A stretch of 64,000 nucleotides of DNA from Raffaelea ambrosiae (Eukaryota; Ascomycota; Sordariomycetes; Ophiostomatales; Ophiostomataceae), in contig PCDI01000006.1 of NCBI GenBank assembly GCA_002778195.1, positions 997,950 to 1,061,949 on the forward strand. Direction: 5' to 3'. The position numbers and the translations under genes were made by a program. The notes under the pieces are model-generated. The model ran no database searches. It was not told the DNA's origin and worked only from the letters and a program-made list of their open reading frames with translations. Below are positions 23,975-33,698 of the stretch, in pieces. Every line of letters starts with the position of its first letter. Position 1 is the first letter of the stretch.

Positions 23975-24656
23975 GGGTGTGTGAAGGGCTGGCGGTTGGG
24001 TTATCTGTTCATTTTCTGGTGGCTGTCATTCATTCGATAAAGGCGTTCTTGTTCTTTCAACCTTCCTTTTTGGTCTCCGTTGTTCTCTTTTGCGTTTCTT
24101 TTGTTCCGCTTGTTCTTCGTTTTTTTTTTTCAACTTTTGTTTTTCCTTTAATTTTCAAGCATGTCATGGTGTAATCGGTGGTCGGGGGGATGGATACTAG
24201 GAAACTTTCTCCGGAGAGAGAAAAGAAAGACACTTTTACGAATCTGTACATGTAACAAGAGCGGACGTTTTGTTTCGTTGGGAAAGCTTAGCATAGCTGT
24301 GTAAACAGTAACACACAACTATGACATGAAGTCGGAGCGAGTCGAGAAACAAATGGCCACAGATTGGTTCTTCAACTATGAAATTTTCAAAGGGGAGGGT
24401 TCAATGCGATGTCCGATGGAGACATCCCCTTGAAGGTACACCCGAATGGACTTGGCTGGTGAGAGACGGGATGGCCGAGTCGTGCATGGGCAGTTCGGGG
24501 AGGTCAAAGAGGTTGAACAGGGCCTTTGGACTTTGTCTCGAGTTGCCCCGCTGTCCAAACAAAGGCCGGAGTTGCGGAATGGATTCGGTGGGTCACACAA
24601 GCCTGGGTTCCGCAACTCCTGCCTTCCAGGCCCTTGTTTCAGCCAGCGTTGGGAAG

Positions 24657-24664
24657 TGACGTAA
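24657..24664 (+). promoter_or_regulatory. CRE/ATF-like site TGACGTAA upstream of HSP31-like gene
   Basis: Matches the TGACGTMA variant bound by fungal Atf1/AtfA-type bZIP stress regulators, 368 bp upstream of the HSP31-like start. Motif match only. Confidence 0.35.
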
Positions 24665-24853
24665 CTACCGGCAGCAGTGTGCCCAGTTTTTGCCCTACAG
24701 TGGCCTTTGGGGCCAAGCCTCGGTGCGAAGCCTGGAACGCTTAATCATGGAGATACCATCCTGCTGGCGATCACCCTCTGATGACTGGATCCATTACCAT
24801 TGGATCCATTGTATGGTGTAGCAACGTGGCTTGGGGTGGACAAGGGGGAAAAG

Positions 24854-24860
24854 TATAAAG
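24854..24860 (+). promoter_or_regulatory. TATA box of HSP31-like gene
   Basis: TATAAAG lies 178 bp upstream of the ATG at 25032, within a promoter that also carries a CRE-like site. Confidence 0.5.
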
Positions 24861-25031
24861 GGTTGACGTGGTCGGCCTTGTTTGGCGAGAAAAAGGAGAG
24901 CTTGAAAATTCATCGCTTCCACAGTCCAGGTCACCGGTCAGGTCCAAACACAAAGAACAGCAGCCACAGCGGTTATCCACAGCTTCCCATTCCGCCCGAC
25001 TTTTTTCCCCGGTACCACTCCCAACGCAGCC

Positions 25032-25785
25032 ATGGCTCCTCGCAAGATCCTCGTGGTCCTCAGCTCCCACGACAAGCTGGGCGACACGGGCAAGAAGACG
25101 GGCTGGTATCTGGTACGTGGCTCCGGTATGCGATGATGTCTGGCTCTAACACGTCCAGCCCGAGTTCGCCCACCCGTACGACGAATTCACGGCGGCCGGC
25201 TTCGAGATCACCGTCGCCTCGCCCAAGGGCGGCGTGGCCCCGCTGGACCCGGGCTCGGTCGAGCTCTTCAAGAGCGACGCGTCGGCGGCGGCCTTCCTCG
25301 CGACCAAGTCGCTGCTGTGGGAGAACACGGTCAAGCTGTCGACGCTGGCGGGCAGCCCCGAGCTGGTGGCGCAGACGGCGGCCGCGTACGACGCGGTCTT
25401 CTACCCGGGCGGCCACGGGCCGATGTACGACCTGGCCACGGACGCGGAGAGCCACGCGCTGATCAACGGGTTTGTGGCGGCCGACAAGGTGGTGGCGTCG
25501 GTGTGCCACGGCCCGGCCGCGCTGGCCAACGTGAAGCTGCCGAACGGGCAGTATTTTGTGGCGGGCCGCACGGTGTCGGCGTTCAAGGACGCGGAGGAGG
25601 AGGCGGTGGGCCTGGCTTCGGTGATGCCGTTTTTGCTGGAGTCGCGTCTGCGGGAGGTGGGCGCGCATCTGGCGCTGGTGGACGACTGGCAGCCCAAGAC
25701 GGTGGTGGACGGGAAGCTGATTACGGGCCAGAACCCGGCCAGCGCGCAGGGTGTCGGTGCCGCCGTTGTGCAGGCTCTCCAGTAG
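25032..25785 (+). CDS. HSP31: HSP31/DJ-1-like protein (glutathione-independent glyoxalase III type)
   Basis: Two exons, 25032-25112 and 25159-25785. The intron is only 46 bp (donor GTACGT, branch CTAAC, acceptor TCCAG), phase 0. Product 235 aa, the usual Hsp31 length. DJ-1/PfpI fold: the N-terminal strand KILVVLSSHD, Glu29 in WYLPEFAHPYDEF, the oxyanion region YPGGHGPMYDL, and the nucleophile elbow ASVCHGPAAL with Cys near residue 142 followed by His. These match the Glu-Cys-His triad of yeast Hsp31, which detoxifies methylglyoxal to lactate without glutathione and acts as a stress chaperone. No targeting signal, so cytosolic. An upstream TATA box and CRE-like motif fit stress induction. DJ-1 relatives can also be deglycases; the activity is inferred. 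Confidence 0.9.
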
Positions 25786-26083
25786 GGAAGAAGAGACGCG
25801 GGAAGGGAGACATGGGGGAAAATGGAGAGGGCACGACGAAGAAGGCACATGGCATTTTTCAAAAGAAAAAAAACGAAAAAAACGAAAGAAATGGAAAGGT
25901 GATCCTTTTGTGGGCCAGATATCCGAATGCATACGACCAGAAACTACTTGACATGATGTACAATCTTTACAGTATGGGTACTTGAAAGGCATTGAAATAA
26001 AAAAAAAAGGCCAACCAACAACACAGACATGAAAGAAAACCAGAAACAAAAGAAAAAAAAGGAAAGACAACCCGCACGCCCGA
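25786..26083. other. Intergenic between convergent genes
   Basis: 298 bp, A-rich, between the HSP31-like gene and the end of the DPP5-like gene. It contains AAATAAAAAAAA near 25996 and shared 3' flank sequence only. Confidence 0.5.
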
Positions 26084-29026
26084 CTACTCTTGTCGATCCC
26101 TGCCCCAGTGGTTCACCCAGTCCAGCACGGCGCGGTGCCAGACCAGCGCGTTGTCGGGCTGCACCACAAAGTGGCACTCGTCGGGGAAGGTCAGGTAGCG
26201 GCTGGGGACGCCCTGGTACTGCAGGGCGCGGAAGACCTGCAGGCCGTTGGTGGGCGGGCAGCGGTAGTCGCGGTCGCTGTGGATGACGAGGGTGGGCGGG
26301 GCAAAGGACTTCCAGTTGCGGAGCATGTCCGGACGGGCCGGGTTCCAGCGGGCGAGCAGGTTGTGGTTGAGCCAGGGGAAGGCCTTGCCGCCGAACTCGG
26401 CGACGCCCTCGGTGATGTCGGAGGAGAGGCTCGTGTTGTATTCGGTGTCGAAGACGCAGTCGTGGGAGACGGCAGCTTTGAACTGGGGGTGTTAGGAAAG
26501 GAGAAGAAACAAGAGGAAATACGCGAGGAAGAAAGGGAAATTTGAGCGAAAAAGGAAGAAAAGAAGAAACAAGACGAGCGAAGCGAGGAAAGAAAGAAAG
26601 AAAGAGACAAGCGAAGCGAGGAAACAAAAGAAAAACGAGCGAAGCGAGGAAAGAAANAAANANANNAANAAAGAAANNAAAAAACGTACCTGCTTGCCCA
26701 GGGGGCTCCCGAGAATCCAGTTGACCATGTAGCCGCCGTAGCTGCCGCCGGCGACGACGGCGCGGCTGGTGTCGATGTAGGGCACCTGCTGCAGGTAGGC
26801 CATGCACTGGACCAGGTCCTCGTAGGGGTAGCCGCCCCAGCTGCCGTAGACGCGGGTGGTGTGGGCGAGGCCGAAGCCGGTGCTGCCGGTGATGTTGGGC
26901 AGGACGACGACGTAGCCCTGCTCGGCCCAGACGGCCGGGTTCCAGCGCCAGCTCCACATGTCGCGCCACGCGCTCTCGGGCCCGCCGTGGATCAGCAGGG
27001 CCAGCGGGTAGGTGCGGGCGGCGTCAAAGTCGGACGGCTTCATCACCCAGGCCTGCACGCAGTAGCTGTCGTCGCCGTCGCCGTCGCCGGCACCGGCAAA
27101 GTACATCTCCTCGACCTGGACGGCGTGGGCCAGGCCGTACTGGGCGCCGTGGCGGCTGGCCGTCGACAGCACGCGCGGCTCGAAGCGGCCGCCGCCGTGC
27201 TGCTGCTGCTGCTGCTGCTGCTGCTCCTCCTCTTCTTCCTCTTCTTCCAGGTCGATCAGCTCGTAGAAGCTCGACTCGACGAAGCTGGACCCGGACACCA
27301 GCACCCAGTACCGGGCGAGCGCCGTGTCGCCGGGCGCCGCCGCCGGCTGGCGCACCAGATGGAACGCCGTGACGGAGCCGTGCGGCTGCCCCGTGCTGGT
27401 CGTGGGCGGCGCGTCGCCCCTTGGGTCGCCCCTGGAGCCGCGGCTGCCGCCGCCGCCGCCGCCCGCCTGGCCTGCGCCGATGCGCCACGGCCGGGCGCCC
27501 TGCCGGATGTCCAGCGCGAACAGGTCGCGGCGGCCGCAGTCGTCGGCGGTGAAGAGGATGGTCTGGCCCGAGGGGGCGAACTCGAACGCGCTGATGATGA
27601 GAAAGGGCGAGCCGCCGCAGCCGGCCGACCGAGGATCCGCCCCGGCCCCCGCCCCGGCCCCCGCCCCGGCCCCGATGACCACGCGGACGACGTCAAAGGC
27701 GGCGCCGGAGACAAGGTGGCCCATGAACAGGCGCGTGTCGGCCGGGCACGACAGGGGCGCCCGCAGAAAGGCCAGCATGGTGCCGTCGGGCGAGAAGCGC
27801 GGGTTGCTGTGGTAGGCGACGGCGGTGCGGTCCGGCGGGGCGGCCGAGCCGGCGGGCGCCAGCACGTGGATCGGAACCGGGGCGTAGTGCGTCGCGGCGG
27901 CAAACGAGTCCAGCGGAATGTAGTAGACCTGGTCGGCGTCGCCCTCGGCCGCGTCGCGCGGCTGCGGCCGGCGGCCGACAAAGGCGACGCCCTGGGCCGA
28001 GATGTCCAGGCTGGCGGCCGCCGCGTCGCCCAGCTCGTAGATGTTGGCCGGCGCCTCGATGTTGGCGCCGGGGCCGGCGCCCTGGAGGGCATTGTGCAGG
28101 GGGGAGAGGGTCCAGGTGGGCCAGGTGTTCTTCTCGGTCTCGTTTTCCCGGGTCTCGGTCTCCTCCTCGGTGCTGTTCCGCGTCGCCCGTTTGTCGGCCC
28201 CCTCGTCGACCACCCTCGTCAAGGACCCGTACCAGATGGCGTACCGGCACGGCTTGACATACGAGTCCCACTTGCGCACCTGCCACGTGTCGTACACCCG
28301 CGCCGTCGACCCGGGCACCGCGGCCGGCATGGCCACGCCCGAGCTGCCCGCGTACGGCGGCACCTGCCCGCCGATGCCGGCGAGACCGGCCAGCCGGGCA
28401 TTGTGCGGCGCCCGATCGTTGAACAGCGCGCCGTCCGGGCCCACGAGCCCGGCCACGGCCAGCGCCACCGAGCCGTCGGGCAGCGCCTTGAGCTTGAGCG
28501 CCTTGATGGGCGCGTCCACCGTGGCGGCCACATAGAAGGAGGGGCGGCCGGGGGCGGCGGCCGAGATTTCTGAGACACCCGAAGCGCCCGGCACGCCTGG
28601 GGCGCCCACCGCCACGCCCGTCGCCACGCCCGTCGCCACGACCACCTCGGTCACGCCCGGCCGGTCCTCGGCCGGCCGCAGCCACAGCAGCTCGTCCTGC
28701 TCGATGGTGCAGCCGCTGCCGTGGCAGGTGGTCGGGTCGGCCACGCGCGGGATCCAGGTGATGTTGCTGGCCTGGTGGAAGGGCGCAGCGTCGTCGTCGT
28801 CGTCACCGTCCGAGGCCACCAGCGGCCAGTGCTCGCCCGTGCCCAGGTCCAAGAGCATGAGCTCCTTGCGGGTGGTGCCGTGCTGTGCCGTCGTGTCCTG
28901 CGCATCGGCAAAGGTGTGCGTCGAGACGGTGAAGAAGGCCAGCTTGCCGGACGGGCTGGGCACGGCCGACGAGCGACGCGGCGCGCTGAGGAGGGCCTCG
29001 GGGGTGAGTTTCTGGCGGAGGACCAT
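26084..29026 (-). CDS. Dipeptidyl-peptidase 5-like serine peptidase (S9, prolyl oligopeptidase family)
   Basis: Two exons, 29026-26690 and 26482-26084, phase 0, giving 911 aa. The beta-propeller N-terminal region is followed by an alpha/beta-hydrolase domain with the full triad: Ser in VVAGGSYGGYMVNW, Asp in VIHSDRDYRCPP and His in DECHFV. Fungal DPP5 enzymes release X-Ala, His-Ser and Ser-Tyr dipeptides. At about 720 aa the family norm is shorter. The extra length is Gly/Ala/Gly-Val-rich insertions in the propeller, a D-rich run near residue 78, and an EEEEEEE-QQQQQQQ tract (codons near 27212-27255). No signal peptide is visible, unlike the secreted Aspergillus enzyme, so a cytosolic paralogue is likely. 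The 207-bp intron contains ambiguous bases and repeated CGAGCGAAGCGAGG. Start: ATG 29026 is the first in-frame ATG. Confidence 0.88.
26483..26689 (-). repeat. Repeat-bearing intron of the DPP5-like gene, with ambiguous bases
   Basis: The sense strand is almost pure pyrimidine apart from three copies of CCTCGCTTCGCTYG (plus strand 26575-26588, 26608-26621, 26636-26649), spaced 33 and 28 bp. Ten Ns lie within 26657-26678. The same 14-mer occurs once in the prolyl-tRNA synthetase intron at 670-683. Confidence 0.75.
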
Positions 29027-29967
29027 GGTGGCGCTGGTCGGTTGAATCAACGGTACTAAGTTGCTGTTCGTATCTTGGCTGGTTCATGGAACGCATGCAG
29101 AGCAGACAAGAGCAGACGAGAGCAGACGAGAGCAGGCAAGAGCAGGCAAGAGCAGCCGACACAGAAATACCATTGCTCCACGGCCAGAGCGGTTTTTCTG
29201 TCGGTGTGAGAGCCTTTCCTACAAAATACGGCAAGGTAATCAGCCCGTCCAAGACGCTTGCTGACGCAAGGACGACGACGCAAGCCCAGGCAAGAAGCGT
29301 GTGGGCCGCCCTTTTTGGCCCAGTTTTGGCCGTTTTAGTGTGCCACATGATAATCGCCCTGCCACCCGTTCTAGGCAGCACCCAATCGAACGTGTTGGCC
29401 CATCCCATGGCCCAATACAAAGCGCCAGCAAATAAGCGCAATTGCTTAGCTGTTTCGGGGCTCTTTGTCGTTCTCGGCAGCGGCCTTCAGTGCAGCAGAA
29501 AAGAAGACGCACACATGGCATTCGGGGTCTGCCGTGGAATGTCTCTGGAGACCTTCTGTTTCCAGCTATCTCATGTTCCCACATGGCGTACTCTTCCAAG
29601 GCATCGTTTTTTTTTCTTCTTTTTTTTCAGAAGCTATCGTGACCAATGTAGGCGCGTCCCATTCTCAAGCTGCTGTCTCCGTGGAATTGATTCTCCGTCC
29701 GTGGATTCAGAACAGCGGCGCCGTCGAGCTGCCTGTCATTCGGAAGTGCCTTTGGAAAGCCCTTTGCAAATCCAATGCAGATTTCTAAGCCATGTCTGGA
29801 AGCAATGTCTTTCTACCACAGGCGCTGCCACTACATGGATGCCTGCTCGTCCGGGCCCGGGACGCGTGACACAAAAGCAGCGTGGGCGAACAACGTACCA
29901 TACAGTGCAAAGAGATCTGTTACAAACGCAAGAAATGCCAGCCCAGCAAAACACGGCATGCCACGCC
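29027..29967. other. Intergenic, DPP5-like promoter side
   Basis: 941 bp. It contains a decamer tandem repeat at 29101-29160 close to the DPP5 start and a T-rich run near 29608-29628. No gene is supported. Confidence 0.5.
29101..29160. repeat. 10-bp tandem repeat, six units
   Basis: Six consecutive decamers of the form AGCAGRCRAG (the last diverged), starting 75 bp upstream of the DPP5-like ATG and so within its promoter or 5' UTR. Confidence 0.85.
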
Positions 29968-30540
29968 TCATATCGGCACGTGCGGCTCGTGACTCGACAC
30001 GGCCTCGTTGTCCGCCGACCCAGCCGATCGTCCTGTTCCGTCCCCGGTCGCCGTGCTCTCCTCCGTCTTGTCCGTCTTCTCTGTGTCTTCGGCTGTGGCG
30101 GCGTCCCGGGCTTCCCCGGCGACGGCGGCTGCATGGGCGGCCCGCTGCTTGCGCGACAGCGCCATGAAGGGAAAGTAGATGCCAGGCGGGAACGCCGTCA
30201 ACAAGACGACCGCAATGAGAATCATACTGTTGATTAGACAATGGGACGCAGACGTTCAACGACAAGAAAAACAACGACAAGAAAAAAGAAAAAAAAAGAA
30301 CCCTTTTCTTACAATCCTTCCAGGACCACAAACAACGGCTTGTCCTGCATGATCGTGTTGCCCCAGCCGCCCGCCATCTCGGCGATCCGGTAGATGCACC
30401 GGGTCAGAATGCACGCATACGCGCCTGTAGAGCGTGGGCCGGACGCGGGAGAGCGGCGGGCAGAGGGCCTGGCAGACGTGCTGGAGCGTGAGGTAGGCGG
30501 CGATGCAGAGCAGCGTGGGCCCCAGGATGATGGCGCAGAT
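29968..30540 (-). pseudogene. RTA1-like lipid-translocating exporter fragment
   Basis: The minus strand encodes two blocks typical of the fungal RTA1/RSB1 seven-helix family. One is QICAIILGPTLLCIAAYLTL with ALCPPLSRVRPTLYR (30540-30430, helix 3 region). The other is AYACILTRCIYRIAEMAGGW with the following NTIMQDKPLFVVLEG (30425-30313), which continues across a normal 84-bp intron (30312-30227) into MILIAVVLLTAFPPGIYFP (30226-29968) and a hydrophilic tail. In intact family members roughly 90-100 residues (helices 4-5) separate the first two blocks; here they abut with a frame change near 30426. Everything N-terminal of QICAII is missing, and the sequence beyond 30540 is unrelated and AT-richer. 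So it is 5' truncated and internally deleted. RTA1 proteins export sphingoid bases or give azole/7-aminocholesterol resistance; this copy should be non-functional. Confidence 0.75.
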
Positions 30541-31234
30541 CTGCCTTAGGTCTCTAGAATTCTTACCCGCGGTACACCACTACCTAAAGGGGCATCATTT
30601 TCAGTTCCAGTTGCGGAGAAACTGTACTACCCTATGCTCGTCTACAACACGACGTCGGATGAGTTACAAGTGCGGACCTCAATACGCCGCAGGTTAGTCG
30701 ACTTGCGTACGACAAGTTCATCTGAGTGCAGCCAACACGATTTACATACAAATTCCTGCAGCTCTTATATCAGTCCCTTCTTGGAATGGATGGATTCTAT
30801 ATCGGACGGGCGAGTGATATGCTATACTTTAACTCGCCTCCGAGCATAGCATTATACCATGACAGATCCAAAATGGTCTCGGATCTGAGCAGTAGGGAAG
30901 ATCTCATAGATTATACAACTGAATCTTATCCCCCTCCTCCTAAAAGGGGGTAAGAGGCCCCGGTTATATCAAAGCCTCCTAAAGGGTTTTATACAAATGC
31001 ACGTGTAGAGGGCAGTCCGTCATGTAATGTATACTTGTGGCAGGTGTAAGATGTAGGGAGGATTTGAATGGTATGCCACACCAAAAAATAAAGAAAGAAA
31101 GAAAAAATAAAAATAAAAATGTCATCATTTTGTCTGTGAGTTCGGCAGCATCTGGCTCACCTCCCCCCCCCCATTCTTATATTCCTTTCATATTTCTCTT
31201 ACACTGACAGTCTATGTAATAGCCCCCCCCCCCT
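30541..31234. other. Lower-GC segment replacing the 5' half of the RTA1-like gene
   Basis: Abrupt change of composition at 30541. The segment to about 31040 is rich in TA steps and has no coding potential on either strand. It is followed by A-rich sequence, a poly-C stretch near 31161 and the 3' flank of DUR3. It could be a degenerate mobile-element remnant, but I see no terminal repeats or transposase. Confidence 0.45.
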
Positions 31235-33430
31235 TCAACTCTTGCTCTTCTTGCCCACTATCCCCTTGGCAATCGCCCAGATCGTGCCCCGGCTCTCCCA
31301 CAGCGGCCACAGGATGCAGATGCAGGCGCTGCACCACACCCACATGAAGCTGACGACGCACCAGCCGCGGAAGCCGGCGCGCGTAAACTCCCACTCGGTG
31401 CCGAAAAAGGTAAAGGGCACCAGGACGATGACGATCAGCCAGTAGGCCAGGTTGAACCACAGGGCCAGGCGCGTGGCCTTGCGGGCCAGCTCGGGGTCCA
31501 TGGGGGCGGCGTGCGAGGCCTCGAGGAAGTCGACGACGGCGTTGCCGGTGGGCACGATGGTGTCCGGGGCGGGGTCCGAGGGGGGGTCTGTGATGGTGGC
31601 GGTGGTGGTAGTAGGAGTGGTGGTAGTGGCCGTGGCCGTGGCCATGGTCTTTTCTGCGGCGTCCGTTGCCGTCGTCGTCTCCTCTTTCCGCTCAATGCCC
31701 ATCTCCTCGTCGACGCCACTGCCACTGCCACTGCCACTGCCGTTGCCGTTGCCGCCGGGCTGCACACCCGTGATGACGGCGTCTCCGCCGTCACCCGGCT
31801 GTGCCTCCGGACGACGGCTCCGACTCTGACTCTCGTCTCCCCCCTCCTTCCCCCATCGGCCCGGAAACAGATACGACAGCAAAAACGCCATCACCACCCC
31901 CACGCCCGACGATGTCAGGTTGCCCGCCACCGCGTTCGTCACGTCCCCCAGCGTCCCGATCCCGATCGACCCGCTGCGCGCGTGCGTCACCACCATCCAC
32001 ACCACGATCGCCGCCGCCGTCCCGACCCAGGGCGCGCACAGCGCCGCCACCGTCGACAGCGGCGGCCACAGCAGCACCAGCCCCACCGGCACCGACGCGC
32101 CCCCGACAATGATCCCCAGCACCGTCAGCAGCCACGTCAGGTCGATGTGCACCGCGTTCAGCAGGCAGCAGAACGCCGCCAGCACGAACCCGAAGCCGAC
32201 GATGGCCAGGTGCGACATGCGCACGAGCTCGCGCGACGTCGCGCGCGGGCGCAGGTACGTCTTGTAGACGTCAAAGGTGACGAGCGACGAGACGGCGATG
32301 AGCTCGGCGCTGGTGGAGCTGGTGACGGCCATGAACAGCAGGAGCAGCAGCAGGCCGGCGCCGCCGCGGCCGAGGAGGGCGATGGCGGTGGCGGGGGAGG
32401 AGAGGCCGGCGCCGTTCTGGGCGGCGGAGAGGGGATGGGGAAACGTCGGGAAGCTGGGGTCGCCGGTGAGGGCGGCGCAGCCGAGGCCCATGGCGGTGCC
32501 GAAGCCAAAGGGGATGCCGTACCAGGCGAGGCCGCCCAAGAGGTAGGCCTGGACGCAGGACTCTGGGCGGGAGGCGATGGCGCGCTGCCAGTAGGCCTGG
32601 TCGAGCCAGACGGTGGAGAAGCCGGCGACGAGCAGGTCGATGGCGAAGACGAGGCCCTCGTTGCTCTTGAAGGTGAGGTAGGAGCCGGCGTGGGCGTTGC
32701 CGGCGATGGGGCGGTCGCGGCCGGCGGCGAGGAGGCGGTCGTAGAAGACGTCGATGCCGCGCTCGCGGCCGCCAGCCGGGCTGGGGACGTACATTTGGAA
32801 GCAAAAGACGAGGATGGCGACAAAGAGGATGATGGTGTGGGCGTAGTCGGCGACAAAGGTGCTGCGCAGGCCGCCGGCGACGACGTAGGCGCCGACGACG
32901 ACGGGGATGACGAAGCAGGCGGCGTAGACGTTGACGCCGGAGAGGGCGGCGACGACCTGGCTGCCGCCGAGGACGAGGCAGGCGCCGACGAGCATGTTGG
33001 TGGCCCAGCCGAAGAAGAGATAGGTCAGGTGGGCGGTGCGGCCGTGGCGGGCGAGGACCATCTCGGGAAAGGTGTGGGCGCCGGGGGCGTGGGTCTTGAT
33101 CTGGACGGCGATGAGGGCGAAGAGGAGGACCTGGGACGTGCCGGTGCAGGCGTACCACATGGGGCCGGCGATGCCATAGCTGTAGGCAAAGGTGCTCGAG
33201 GTCAGCAGGGTGGCGCTCCAGGTCCACGAGCTGACGATGCCGGCGGTGATGAGGCCCGGCTTGACGCTGCGCGAGGCGGTGCTGAACTCCTCGGAGGCGT
33301 GGGTAGAGTAGGCGGTGAAGCGGTTCTGCAGGTGCGTCAGCACCAGCATCATCAGCGCAAAGAAGGCGCCGATGCCGACGAGGATGCCGTAGCCGACGCC
33401 CTGGGTGAGCACCTCGACTCCGGCGGGCAT
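31235..33430 (-). CDS. DUR3: Urea active transporter (DUR3-type sodium/solute symporter)
   Basis: Single exon, 731 aa. Plasma-membrane proton/urea symporter of the SSS family. About 15 hydrophobic helices run from GYGILVGIGAFFALMMLVL (residue 12) to YLIVIVLVPFTFF near the C-terminus. Family signatures are visible: ASEEFSTASRSVKPGLITAG after helix 1, SSWTWSATLLTSSTFAYSYG, YACTGTSQVLLFALIAVQIK, KSNEGLVFAIDLL, DQAYWQRAIASRP, and GIPFGFGTAMGLG. A variable acidic, Gly/Ser/Thr-rich insert (coded at about 31560-31850) separates the last two helix groups, longer than in many homologues. The upstream region holds a TATA box and three HGATAR sites, consistent with AreA/NIT2 nitrogen control. The start at 33430 is the first ATG in frame. 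Confidence 0.93.
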   Translation of the reverse strand: MPAGVEVLTQGVGYGILVGIGAFFALMMLVLTHLQNRFTAYSTHASEEFSTASRSVKPGLITAGIVSSWTWSATLLTSSTFAYSYGIAGPMWYACTGTSQVLLFALIAVQIKTHAPGAHTFPEMVLARHGRTAHLTYLFFGWATNMLVGACLVLGGSQVVAALSGVNVYAACFVIPVVVGAYVVAGGLRSTFVADYAHTIILFVAILVFCFQMYVPSPAGGRERGIDVFYDRLLAAGRDRPIAGNAHAGSYLTFKSNEGLVFAIDLLVAGFSTVWLDQAYWQRAIASRPESCVQAYLLGGLAWYGIPFGFGTAMGLGCAALTGDPSFPTFPHPLSAAQNGAGLSSPATAIALLGRGGAGLLLLLLFMAVTSSTSAELIAVSSLVTFDVYKTYLRPRATSRELVRMSHLAIVGFGFVLAAFCCLLNAVHIDLTWLLTVLGIIVGGASVPVGLVLLWPPLSTVAALCAPWVGTAAAIVVWMVVTHARSGSIGIGTLGDVTNAVAGNLTSSGVGVVMAFLLSYLFPGRWGKEGGDESQSRSRRPEAQPGDGGDAVITGVQPGGNGNGSGSGSGSGVDEEMGIERKEETTTATDAAEKTMATATATTTTPTTTTATITDPPSDPAPDTIVPTGNAVVDFLEASHAAPMDPELARKATRLALWFNLAYWLIVIVLVPFTFFGTEWEFTRAGFRGWCVVSFMWVWCSACICILWPLWESRGTIWAIAKGIVGKKSKS

Positions 33431-33540
33431 GGTGGTGGGTGGTGAGGGGGGGGGGGTGTGGTGTGGTGATCTTTCTGGTCGTGATCTTTCTGGTTTGTGA
33501 TTCTATGATTCTGTGATTGTTCTCGAGGGTTTCGCCCTTT

Positions 33541-33599
33541 CTATCTCGATGCTTACTTCTCATGCCTTCACCGCAACACGGAGATCCACGCTTATATAC
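33541..33599 (-). promoter_or_regulatory. DUR3 promoter: TATA box and proximal GATA site
   Basis: Read on the minus strand: TATATAAG at 33599-33592, about 165 bp before the ATG, and AGATAG (an HGATAR match) at 33546-33541. Consensus and spacing suggest the core promoter. Confidence 0.5.
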
Positions 33600-33627
33600 A
33601 TCCACCCGTCCCATACAGCCAGCCATG

Positions 33628-33698
33628 CTTATCATGATCGTCAGCGGTTTCTCCGACAGTGCCACTGACTTCCGGGACGCCAGCGATGGTCGCTTATC
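33628..33698 (-). promoter_or_regulatory. Two GATAAG sites (AreA/NIT2-type) upstream of DUR3
   Basis: GATAAG on the minus strand at 33633-33628 and 33698-33693, about 200 and 265 bp upstream of the start. Paired HGATAR elements in this range are the usual arrangement in nitrogen-catabolite-regulated fungal genes. Binding is inferred. Confidence 0.45.

Larger units (their letters stand above)
23975..25031. other. Intergenic, sensor 3' flank and HSP31 promoter
   Basis: About 1.06 kb without a supported gene. It holds a T-rich 3' flank, an inverted repeat GATGTC-7-GACATC at about 24412-24430, a CRE-like TGACGTAA at 24657-24664, a short direct repeat of GGATCCATT near 24789-24813, and a TATA box. 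Confidence 0.5.

Noticed and set aside
24470..24520. GGATGGCCGAGT string resembling a tRNA-Leu/Ser D-arm
   Set aside because: No matching acceptor stem, anticodon arm or GTTCRA T-loop could be folded around it. Other GTTCGAG/ATTCGAG strings (21248, 50386, 54873) also lack a pairing T-stem.
30541..31040. Mobile element insertion
   Set aside because: Composition changes sharply, but no terminal repeats, target-site duplication or element-encoded protein could be found, so only a lower-GC segment is reported.
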